Shown here: positions 38,301 through 50,300 of the stretch, one piece after another
Layout of the letters: every line of letters begins with the position of its first letter
Numbering within the stretch: the stretch's first letter is position 1
Assembly: GCA_963678485.1 (NCBI GenBank)
Contig: OY782882.1
Location: 3,968,001-4,032,000, forward strand
Source: CALGYY01 sp963678485
GTDB lineage: Bacteria; Bacteroidota; Bacteroidia; Bacteroidales; CAIWKO01
DNA: 64,000 nucleotides
Reading direction: 5' to 3'
Position numbers and translations under genes: made by a program
Notes under the pieces: generated by a model
What the model was told of the DNA's origin: nothing
Database searches by the model: none
What the model saw: the letters and a program-made list of their open reading frames with translations, nothing else

Positions 38301-41300
38301 AGGTTACACCAGCGACATTTGTAACAATGTAATTTAGTCCGGTAGTATTAATGCAAGGATTCGCATTCCCGGCAATTACAGAGGGTTGTGCAGGCACCGT
38401 TTGTGTGGTGACTGCAAGAGATTGGGCAGTTCCATTGCCACAAATGTTCGAAGGTGTAATGCTAATATTTCCAGCCATTGTTCCGGCTGTTACAGTAATA
38501 CTATTGCTTCCTTGACCCGCAGTTATTGACCAATCAGCAGGTACAGTCCATGTATAGGTCACACCTGCAACATTGGTTACACTGTAGGTGAGTCCTGTAG
38601 TGTTTATACATGGATTCGTATTTCCTGTGATTGCAGAGGGTTGTACAGGTACCGTCATTGTACTTACAGCAAGGGTTTGTGATGTTCCGTTGCCACAAGT
38701 GTTGGAAGGTACAACAGTGATATTACCTCCGGCATTTCCTGAAGTCACAGTGATATTATTACTTCCCTGACCAGCTGTAATGCTCCAACCCGCTGGTACA
38801 GTCCATGTATAGGTTACACCTGCAGTGTTGGTAACATTATATGTGAGGCCTGTTGTGTTGATACATGGATTTGTATTTCCTGCAATTGCAGATGGCTGTG
38901 CAGGAACTGTCATTGTAGTAACAGCAAGTGTTTGCGATGTTCCATTGCCACAAGTGTTGGATGGTACAACGGTGATTGTACCACCAGCATTTCCTGATGT
39001 TACGGTAATACTATTATTCCCCTGGCCTGCAGTTATACTCCAGCCAGCAGGAACTGTCCAAGTGTAGGTAACTCCAGCAACATTGGTTACTGAGTAGGTG
39101 AGCCCAGTTGTATTGATGCATGGATTGTTATTGCCCGTAATTGCAGAGGGCTGTGCAGGTACCGTCATAGTAGTGACAGCAAGTGTTTGAGCTGTACCGT
39201 TACCACAAGTATTTGATGGCGTTGCTACGATGTTGCCCGCTAATGTACCCGAAGTAACAGTAATGCTATTGCTTCCCTGACCAGCAGTAATCGCCCATCC
39301 AGAAGGAACAGTCCATGTATATGTTACACCAGCGACATTTGTAACAATGTAATTTAGTCCGGTAGTATTAATGCAAGGATTCGCATTCCCGGCAATTACA
39401 GAGGGTTGTGCAGGCACCGTTTGTGTGGTGAATGCAAGAGATTGGGCAGTTCCATTGCCACAAATGTTCGAAGGTGTAATGCTAATATTTCCAGCTATTG
39501 TTCCGGCTGTTACAGTAATACTATTGCTTCCTTGTCCAGCAGTTATTGACCAATCCGCAGGTACAGTCCATGTATAGGTCACACCTGCAACATTGGTTAC
39601 ACTGTAGGTGAGTCCTGTAGTGTTTATACATGGATTCGTGTTTCCTGTGATTGCAGAGGGTTGTGCAGGCACCGTCATTGTTGTAACAGCAAGGGTCCGC
39701 GATGTTCCGTTACCACAAGTGTTAGAAGGTACTACGGTGATATTTCCTCCTGCATTTCCTGAAGTCACAGTAATATTATTACTACCCTGACCGGCCGTAA
39801 TGCTCCATCCTGCAGGTACAGTCCAAGTATAGGTCACTCCAGCAATGTTGGTAACATTATATGTGAGGCCTGTTGTGTTGATACATGGATTTGTATTTCC
39901 AGTGATTGCAGATGGCTGTGCAGGAACGGTCATCGTAGTAACAGCAAGTGTTTGCGATGTTCCATTGCCACAAGTGTTGGATGGTACTACAGTGATAGTG
40001 CCGCCTGCGACTCCTGAGGTTACAGTAATACTATTACTTCCCTGACCAGCCGTGATGCTCCATCCAGCAGGGACTGTCCAAGTATAGGTCACTCCAGCTG
40101 TATTGGTCACATTATAAGTAATTCCTGCCGTGTTGATACATGGGTTGTTGTTTCCAGCAATTGCAGAGGGCTGTGCAGGTACCGTCATAGTAGTGACAGC
40201 AAGTGTTTGAGCTGTACCGTTACCACAAATATTTGAAGGTGTTGCAACGATGTTTCCTGTTAATGTTCCCGAAGTGACAGTAATGCTATTGCTTCCCTGA
40301 CCAGCAGTAATCGCCCATCCAGATGGTACTGTCCATGTGTATGTCACACCTGCAACATTGGTTACGCTGTAAGTTAAGCCTGTAATATTTATGCAAGGAT
40401 TGTTATTACCTGTTATTGCAGATGGTTGCGCAGGTACTGTCATCGTTGTTACAGCAAGGGTTTGCGATGTTCCATTGCCGCATGTATTTGAAGGAACAAC
40501 AACAATGTTTCCACTTGCATTGCCGGAAGTCACGGTAATACTATTGCTTCCCTGACCAGCAGTAATGCTCCATCCAGCAGGTACAGTCCAGGTATAAGTT
40601 ACTCCAGCAATATTCGTCACTGAGTAGGAGAGTCCTGTGGTATTGATACATGGATTCGTATTGCCTGTGACTGCAGAGGGTTGTGCAGGCACCGTCATTG
40701 TTGTAACAGCAAGGGTCCGCGATGTTCCGTTACCACAAGTGTTAGAAGGTACTACGGTGATATTTCCTCCTGCATTTCCTGAAGTCACAGTAATATTATT
40801 ACTACCCTGACCGGCCGTAATGCTCCATCCTGCAGGTACAGTCCAAGTATAGGTCACTCCAGCAATGTTGGTAACATTATATGTGAGGCCTGTTGTGTTG
40901 ATACATGGATTTGTATTTCCAGTGATTGCAGATGGCTGTGCAGGAACGGTCATCGTAGTAACAGCAAGTGTTTGCGATGTTCCATTGCCACAAGTGTTGG
41001 ACGGTACTACAGTGATAGTGCCGCCTGCTACTCCTGACGTAACTGTAATACTATTACTTCCCTGACCAGCCGTGATGCTCCATCCTGCAGGTACAGTCCA
41101 TGTGTAGGTCACACCAGCAATATTAGTAACATTATAAACGATTCCGGTTGTGTTGATGCAAGGATTATTATTTCCTGTAATGGCCGAAGGTTGTGCAGGT
41201 ACGGTCTGTGTTGTTACAGCCAGAGATTGTGCTGTTCCATTACCGCAGCTATTTGATGGTGTCACAACAATACTTCCTGCGAGGGTTCCTGAGGTTACTG

Positions 41301-44300
41301 TAATGCTGTTGCTGCCTTGACCTGCAGTAATAGTCCAATCTGCAGGAACAGTCCATGTATAGGTCACTCCGGCAACATTAGTGACATTGTATGTTAATCC
41401 AGTTATATTGATGCACGGATTTGAATTACCAGTAATTGCAGATGGTTGGGCAGGAACTGTTCTAACAGTTACAGCCAGTGTTCTTGATGTCCCGTTTCCG
41501 CATGCATTCGAAGGAACAACGGTAATAGTGCCTGCAGCTGCACCGGCAGTCACAGTGATGTTGTTTGTTCCCTGACCAGCAGTAATGGACCAACCTGCCG
41601 GAACCGTCCATGTGTAGGTTACACCTGCAACATTAGTTACATTGTATGAAACTCCTGTTGCACCACTACATGGGTTGTTTACACCTGAAATGGTCGAAGG
41701 TTGTGCAGGCACTGTCATTGTAGTTACAGCAAGTGTTCGTGATGTGCCATTTCCACAGGAATTTGACGGAACAACAGTAATCGTTCCTCCCGCGACTCCT
41801 GAAGTAACGGTGATACTATTAGTTGTTTGTCCTGCAGTAATCGTCCATCCTGCAGGAACAGTCCACGTATAGGTCACCCCTGCAATATTCGTAACACTAT
41901 AAATCAATCCTGTTGTCGAGATGCAAGGAGTTGAGTTGCCTGTAATGGTTGAAGGCTGTGCAGGTACTGTGATTGGAGATACAGCCAGTGTTCTGGAAGT
42001 GCCGTTTCCACAGGTGTTTGATGGAACTACTGTGATATTTCCTGCAACAGCTCCTGCACCAGCGGTAACAGTAATGGTATTAGTATTCTGACCTGCAGTG
42101 ATGGTCCATCCGGTAGGAACAGTCCAAGTGTAAGTTACTCCTACAACATTAGTCACCGTATAAGATAAACCTGTTGCCAATAGGCAGGGTGTTGAATTTC
42201 CTGTGATAGTCGACGGTTGTGCTGGAAGTAGTGTTACGGTTGCCCATCGTGTGCGCGGCGTGCTTGTACCGCAACCATTAGTCGCGGTTACTCTTACATT
42301 ACCGCTGGTTGAGCCAACAGTAACGGTAATCGAATTTGTTCCTGCACCGGCAGTTAATATCCAGTCTGCAGAAGGGAAGCTCCAATTGTAGGTTACACCG
42401 GCCGTATTTGTGACTGAATAAACCTGAGAACTACCCTGACAGGGTGTTATACTTCCTGCTATTACAGAGGGTCTTGCAGGAGCTGCTGCAGATAGCGTAA
42501 CAGCTAAAGTTCTCGGAGTTCCGTTACCACAAGCGTTCGAAGGAGTGACAGTAATATTGCCATTGGTCGTTCCAAAATTAACGGTGATACTATGTGTGCC
42601 CTGACCAGAAGCGACTGTAGATCCTGCTGGGACTGTCCATGTGTAAGTCACACCAACGGAATCAACAACACTGTAAATTACTCCAGTACTATTCATACAT
42701 GGACTGGTAATTCCAGTGATTACTGATGGCTGTGGGGGTACTAATTGAGTCGTAATTGCCAGACTCTGAGAACTGCCATTACCACAAGCATTAGAAGGTA
42801 CTACCGAAATTGTTCCTCCTGAAATGCCTGCTGTTACCGTGATGCTGTTTGATCCTTGTCCGACAGTAATGCTCCATCCTGCTGGCACTGTCCATGTGTA
42901 GGTGAGTCCAGCAACATTGGTAACGCTATAGTTTAATCCTGTTGCCGATTGACAAGGATTATTATTACCAGTGATCGCTGAAGGTTGTGCAGGTACCGTT
43001 TGCGTAGTAACGGCAAGTGTTTGCGAAGTTCCATTACCACAAGCGTTTGATGGGACAACAAGGATGTTTCCTGCTGCAGTGCCTGCTGTTACTGTAATGC
43101 TGTTTGTCCCCTGTCCGGCCGTAATACCCCAACCAATTGGAACTGCCCAAGTATAGGTTGTTCCGGCAACATTGGTAACACTATAGGTAAGTCCTGTGAT
43201 ATTTTGACAAGGAGTGTTGTTGCCAGTAATGGCAGATGGTTGCGCAGGTACTGCTTGTGTTGTTACAGCAAGGCTTTGTGAGCTGCCATTTCCACAACTG
43301 TTGGATGGAACAACAACAATATTTCCTGCAATAGTTCCAGCTGTTACTACTATCGAATTGTTCCCTTGTCCAGATGTAATGCTCCAGCCAGCTGGCACTG
43401 ACCATGTGTAGGTAACCCCAGTTACATTAGTTACTGAATATGATAACCCAGTTGTATTTTGGCAAGGACTTGTGTTTCCAGTGATCGCTGAAGGCAACGA
43501 CGGAACTGTATTGACAGTCAGTATTCCTGCATTGGATGTTGCTGCTGGAGGTACTCCGTTGTCTACAATACAACGATACTGATAAGCATTGTTGCCAATT
43601 ACAACATTAGTTAATGTTAGCGTATTGGTTGTCCAGTTACTATAAGTCGGATTACTCCCAGCTGTAGTAATGTTCGCCCAACTGCCACCTCCATCTGTGG
43701 AAATTTGCCATTGGTAGGTGAGGCCACTACCGGTTGCAGTAATTCCAAATGATGTAGAAGTGCCGGCACAAACAGTCACACTCACTGGATGAACCGTAAT
43801 GACAGGTGCAAGATTAATATGCAATGTTGCTGCAGAAGATGTGACGGAAGGTACACAGCTACCAGTAATAATGCAACGATATTGATATGTGTCGTTGGCT
43901 AATATGACTCCGTTTAAGGTTAAGGTATTGGTTGTGTATCCACCATAAGTTGGATTGCTTCCTGCTGCACTAATATTATTCCATGTGCCGCCTCCATTCG
44001 TCGATAATTGCCATTGATAGCCTAATCCCGCTCCAGTGGCATTTACCACAAAAGAAGTGTTTCCACCACTTCCGGCAAATGCGTCAATAGGTTGTAAGGT
44101 AATTGAAGGTGAAGCCAGTGCTGTGACGGCAAGAGTTTGCGAAGTTCCGTTACCACATGTATTCGAAGGTACAACAGTAATCGTTCCTGCTGCAGCGCCC
44201 GCTGTTACTGTGATGCTGTTACTTCCCTGACCCGCCGTAATACTCCATCCTGCAGGTACAGTCCATGTGTAGGTGAGTCCTGCAACATTGGTAACACTAT

Positions 44301-47300
44301 AAGTTAAGCCTGTAGCCGATTGACAAGGATTATTATTTCCAGTGATGGCTGATGGTTGTGCAGGTACCGTTTGCGTAGTAACAGCAAGAGTTCGCGAGGT
44401 TCCATTACCACAAGTATTTGACGGTACAACCGTGATCGTTCCCGCTGAAGCGCCCGCTGTTACTGTAATGCTGTTACTTCCCTGACCTGATGTAATGCTC
44501 CATCCTGCAGGTACAGTCCATGTGTAAGTGAGTCCAGCAACATTGGTAACACTATAAGTTAGGCCTGTGGCTGATTGACAAGGATTATTATTTCCAGTGA
44601 TGGCTGATGGTTGTGCAGGTACCGTTTGCGTAGTGATGGCAAGTGTTTGCGAAGTTCCGTTACCACATGTATTCGAAGGCACAACAGTGATTGTTCCTGC
44701 TGCAGCGCCCGCCGTTACTGTGATGCTGTTGCTTCCCTGACCCGCAGTAATGCTCCATCCTGCTGGTACTGTCCATGTGTAGGTGAGTCCTGCAACATTG
44801 GTAACACTATACGTTAAGCCCGTTGCCGATTGGCAAGGATTGTTATTTCCAGTGATAGATGATGGTTGTGCAGGTACCGTTTGCGTAGTGACGGCAAGTG
44901 TTTGCGAAGTTCCGTTACCACATGTATTCGAAGGTACAACAGTAATCGTTCCTGCTGCAGCTCCTGCTGTTACTGTAATGCTGTTACTTCCCTGACCTGC
45001 CGTAATACTCCATCCTGCAGGTACAGTCCAGGTGTAGGTGAGTCCAGCAATATTGGTAATACTATATGTTAATCCCGTTGCTGATTGACAAGGATTATTA
45101 TTTCCAGTGATGGCTGAAGGTTGCGCAGGTACCGTTTGCGTAGTAACGGCAAGAGTTCGCGAGGTTCCATTACCACAAGTATTTGACGGTACAACCGTGA
45201 TCGTTCCCGCTGAAGCGCCTGCTGTTACTGTGATGCTGTTACTTCCCTGACCTGCCGTAATGCTCCATCCTGCAGGTACAGTCCATGTGTAGGTGAGTCC
45301 AGCAATATTGGTAACACTATAAGTTAAGCCTGTGGCTGATTGACAAGGATTATTATTTCCAGTGATGGCTGATGGTTGTGCAGGTACCGTTTGCGTAGTG
45401 ATGGCAAGTGTTTGCGAAGTTCCGTTACCACATGTATTCGAAGGCACAACAGTGATTGTTCCTGCTGCAGCGCCCGCCGTTACTGTGATGCTGTTGCTTC
45501 CCTGACCCGCAGTAATGCTCCATCCTGCTGGTACTGTCCATGTGTAGGTGAGTCCTGCAACATTGGTAACACTATACGTTAAGCCCGTTGCCGATTGGCA
45601 AGGATTGTTATTTCCAGTGATGGCTGATGGTTGTGCAGGTACCGTTTGCGTAGTGACGGCAAGTGTTTGCGAAGTTCCGTTACCGCATGTGTTTGACGGT
45701 ACAACAGTAATCGTTCCTGCTGCAGCACCCGCTGTTACTGTGATGCTGTTACTTCCCTGACCTGCAGTAATACTCCATCCTGCAGGCACAGTCCATGTGT
45801 AGGTGAGTCCTGCAACATTGGTAATACTATACGTTAAGCCTGTTGCCGATTGGCACGGATTATTATTTCCAGTGATTGCTGAAGGTTGTGCAGGCACCGT
45901 TTGCGTAGTAACGGCAAGTGTTTGCGAAGTTCCGTTACCGCAAGTATTTGACGGTACAACAGTGATTGTTCCCGCTGCAGCGCCCGCTGTTACTGTGATG
46001 CTGTTGCTTCCCTGACCTGCAGTAATACTCCATCCTGCAGGTACAGTCCATGTGTAGGTGAGTCCTGCAACATTGGTAATACTATAAGTTAAGCCTGTTG
46101 CCGATTGACAAGGATTATTATTTCCAGTGATTGCTGAAGGTTGTGCAGGCACCGTTTGCGTAGTAACGGCAAGGGTTTGCGAAGTTCCGTTACCACAAGT
46201 ATTCGAAGGCACAACAGTAATCGTTCCTGCTGAAGCGCCCGCTGTTACTGTGATGCTATTACTTCCCTGACCTGCCGTAATACTCCATCCTGCAGGTACA
46301 GTCCATGTGTAGGTGAGTCCTGCAACATTGGTAACACTATACGTTAAGCCCGTTGCCGATTGGCAAGGATTGTTATTTCCAGTGATAGCTGAAGGTTGCG
46401 CAGGTACCGTTTGCGTAGTAACGGCAAGGGTTTGCGAAGTTCCGTTACCGCATGTGTTTGACGGTACAACAGTAATCGTTCCTGCTGCAGCGCCCGCTGT
46501 TACTGTGATGCTGTTACTTCCCTGACCTGCAGTAATACTCCATCCTGCAGGCACAGTCCATGTGTAGGTGAGTCCTGCAACATTGGTAATACTATAAGTT
46601 AGGCCTGTTGCCGATTGGCACGGATTATTATTTCCAGTGATAGCTGAAGGTTGCGCAGGTACCGTTTGCGTAGTAACGGCAAGGGTTTGCGAAGTTCCGT
46701 TACCGCATGTATTTGAAGGCACAACAGTGATCGTTCCTGCTGAAGCGCCCGCCGTTACTGTGATGCTGTTACTTCCCTGACCTGCAGTAATGCTCCATCC
46801 TGCTGGTACAGTCCAAGTGTAGGTGAGTCCAGCAACATTAGTAATGCTATAATTTAAACCAGTTGCACTCTGGCAAGGGTTAGCATTTCCTGCGATGGCA
46901 GATGGTTGAGATGGTAAAGCCTGAATTGTTACGGCAAGTGTTCTTGAGGTTCCATTACCACAAGAATTGGATGGAACAACAGTTATTGTTCCAGCTGCAG
47001 CGCCCGCTGTTACTGTTATACTATTACTTCCCTGACCCGCAGTAATGCTCCATCCTGCAGGTACAGTCCAGGTGTAGGTAAGTCCTGCAACATTGGTTAC
47101 ACTATACGTTAATCCCGTCGCCGATTGACAAGGATTATTATTTCCAGTGATTGCTGATGGTTGTGCAGGCACTGTTTGCGTAGTAACGGCAAGTGTTTGC
47201 GAAGTTCCATTACCGCAAGTATTCGAAGGTACAACAGTTATTGTTCCTGCTGAAGCGCTCGCCGTTACTGTGATACTGTTGCTTCCCTGACCTGCAGTAA

Positions 47301-50300
47301 TACTCCATCCTGCAGGTACAGTCCAGGTGTAGGTAAGTCCAGCAACATTGGTTACACTATAATTTAAACCCGTTGCCGATTGGCAAGGACTATTATTTCC
47401 AGCGATGGCTGATGGTTGTGAAGGCACAGTTTGCGTAGTGACTGCAAGGGTTTGCGCGGTTCCATTGCCGCAACCATTAGAAGGTGTTACTGTTATATTA
47501 CCTGCTGCAACGCCTGCTGTAACGGTGATGCTGTTACTTCCTTGTCCGGCAGTAATGCTCCATCCTGCAGGAACAGTCCATGTATAGGTTACGCCAGCAA
47601 CATTGGTAACGTTATAGTTTAATCCAGTAATCGTTTGGCAAGGGTTGTTGTTTCCTGTAATAGCAGAAGGCTGCAACGGTACGGGTTGTGTGCTGACCAC
47701 CAGACTTTGCGATGTCCCGTTTCCGCATGCATTCGAAGGAACAACAACAATGTTACCCGCCGCTGAACCTGAAGTGACCACGATATTATTTGTTCCTTGG
47801 CCTGAATTAATCGTCCATCCTGAGGGCACAGTCCAAGTGTATGTTACTCCGGCAACATTAGTTATACTGTAATTGAGACCAGAAGTATTTGCACATGGAT
47901 TGAAGTTTCCGCTTATAGCCGATGGTTGCGCAGGGACAGGTATAAAGGTCACCGCCAAAGTTCTCGATGTACCGTTACCGCATGCATTTGACGGAACCAC
48001 AGTAATTGTCCCTGCTGCAGCACTCGAAGTAACTGTAATGCTGTTATTGCCTTGGCCTGAAGTAATACTCCATCCTGCAGGTACTGTCCACGTATATGTT
48101 ACACCTGGGACATTTGTAACGCTGTATGTAAGGCCGGTAGCATCCTGACAAGGATTGTTGTTGCCAGTAATTACAGATGGTTGGGCGGGAGCTATCATTG
48201 TTGATACGGCTAATATTTGCACTGCTCCAGAGCCGCATTTATTTGTTGGTATAACTGTAACATTGCCAGATTGAACACCCGCTGTTACTGTGATTATATT
48301 AGTTCCCTGACCGCTAGTAATGGTCCAGTCGGCAGGAACAGTCCATGCATATGAAAGATCTGCAACCAATACAACTGAATATATATTGCCTGTTGATCCC
48401 TGACAAGGACTTGTATTTCCAGTAATCACTGAGGATTGTGTTGGAAGTATAAACACTGTGACCGCTAATGTTGATGAAGGGCCATTTCCACAACTATTGG
48501 ATGGTGTTACTGTCACATTTCCACTAATAGTTCCAATGACCACTGTAAGCGTATTGGTTCCCTGACCTGAGGTTATTGTCCAATCTGCAGGAACCGACCA
48601 TGTCATGGTACCTGAGCCAGTAACGCTGTATACTTTTGTTGTCTCTGAGCAAGGGGCATTGGATCCCGCAATAGCAGAAGGTTGAGCAGGAACATACGTT
48701 GGTGCAATTGGTACTACCAGTGCTGTCCCATTGCCGCAGATATTTGATGGAGTCACTGTAAGATTTCCGCTAGCGTTTCCTACCGTAACAGTAATACTAT
48801 TTGTCCCCTGACCTGAAACAATCGTCCAGTCAGCCGGGAATGACCAGGTGTAAGTAATACCTGCAACGTTTATCACTGAAAAGGTAACTGTTGCGCCATA
48901 GCAAGGTGTTGGTTGACCTGCTGCAGCAACAGGTTGTGCAGGCGTCGATTGTGTTGTAACAGCTAGCGTTTGTGCTGTACCACTGCCGCATGCCGTCGAT
49001 GGGGTAACACTAACGTTACCTGAATTAGCTCCGATGGTTGTAGTGATAATATTGGTACCTTGACCTGCAGTGATTGTCCATCCACTTGGAACCGACCATG
49101 TATAGGTTATTCCAGCAACATTTGTAACGCTATAAATAATACCTGTTTGTCCATTACACGGAGTTGTAGATCCCGTTATCGCTGACACAGCTCCCGGTAA
49201 TCCTATGGTTGTGATGGCAAGAGTTTGTGCAGTGCCACTACCGCATGCATTCGAAGGTGTTACAGTAATATTGCCACTAGAAGATGTCGCAGTAGCTGTA
49301 ATTGTGTTTGTTCCCTGTCCTGATGTAATCGTCCAACCTGATGGAACCGTCCATGTATAGGTCACACCAGAGGAGTTTGTTACACTATATGTTAATCCGG
49401 TGGCTCCTTCACATGGGCTTGCATTACCTGTGATAGCCGAAGGTTGAGCTGGTAACAGGCTTGGTGCAACTCCTTTTAATCTTGGCATGCTGTTGCCACA
49501 TGAATTGACCGCACTTACCGAAATACTTCCACTAGCAGCGCCTACGGTAACAATAACACTATTAGTTCCTGTCCCTGAAGTTATCGTCCATCCTGCAGGA
49601 AAGCTCCATGAATAGGTAACTCCAGCAACATTAGTTACACTATATGTCTGGCTACTTCCCTGACAAGGTGTCGAAAGTCCGGTTACACTTGATGGCTGTG
49701 ATGGCGAGGCAAGGGTTGTAATTGCAAGAGTTGCGGCTGTTCCGCTTCCACACTCATTCGAAGGAGTAGCGGTAATATTTCCACTCGTTGTCGTGATGTC
49801 AACAGAAATGCTATCTGTTCCTTGCCCAGTTTGTATGGTCCATCCCGATGGAACAGTCCATGTATAAGTTACACCACTTACTTCAGTGGTGCTGTATATT
49901 GCACCATATTGCCACTGACAAGGACTCGCTAAGCCTGAAATGGCTGCGGGCTGATCGGGAACAGTAATAGTTGTGTTTCCAGTTAAGGATGGCAATAGAT
50001 AGCAATTGCCGGTGGTATTATATTCGTATAATGCAAAATAATATGTATTGCATGTTAATCCGGTAATAGTCACACTGCTACCAGTGCCATTATAAACCAC
50101 ATAATTTCCGGTGCCAATTTGAGCACCCAAGCTGTAAGCAGTATTGGCTGTATATGTTGCACCGTCAGTGGGATTGGCATTCACTGCACTACCTTGTCTG
50201 GCAACAATAAGCACTTTTCCGCCATTGCCTCTCGTCCAATTCAAAGTGGCTGTAGTTCCTGTTTTCGCAGGAACACTCAAGGCACTCACCTGAGTTGTGG

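Larger units (their letters stand above)
33040..49965 (-). repeat. Tandem array of 64 PKD-like coding repeats, 255-bp period
   Basis: The unit is ~85 codons (255 bp). I counted 23 units before and 41 after a ~615-bp stretch (about 43510-44125) that encodes two Ig-like domains. Units 11-23 share the CQSATGL...AGLTYTW version, and most of units 32-48 share CINTTGL...AGVTYTW, while outer units are more diverged. All unit lengths keep the reading frame. Boundaries are approximate. Confidence 0.9.

Noticed and set aside
33040..49965. Many open reading frames of 60-90 codons on the plus strand, repeating every 255 or 765 bp
   Set aside because: They are antisense shadows of the PKD-like repeats; their repetition follows from the repeat unit and composition, and none has a start signal or family match.
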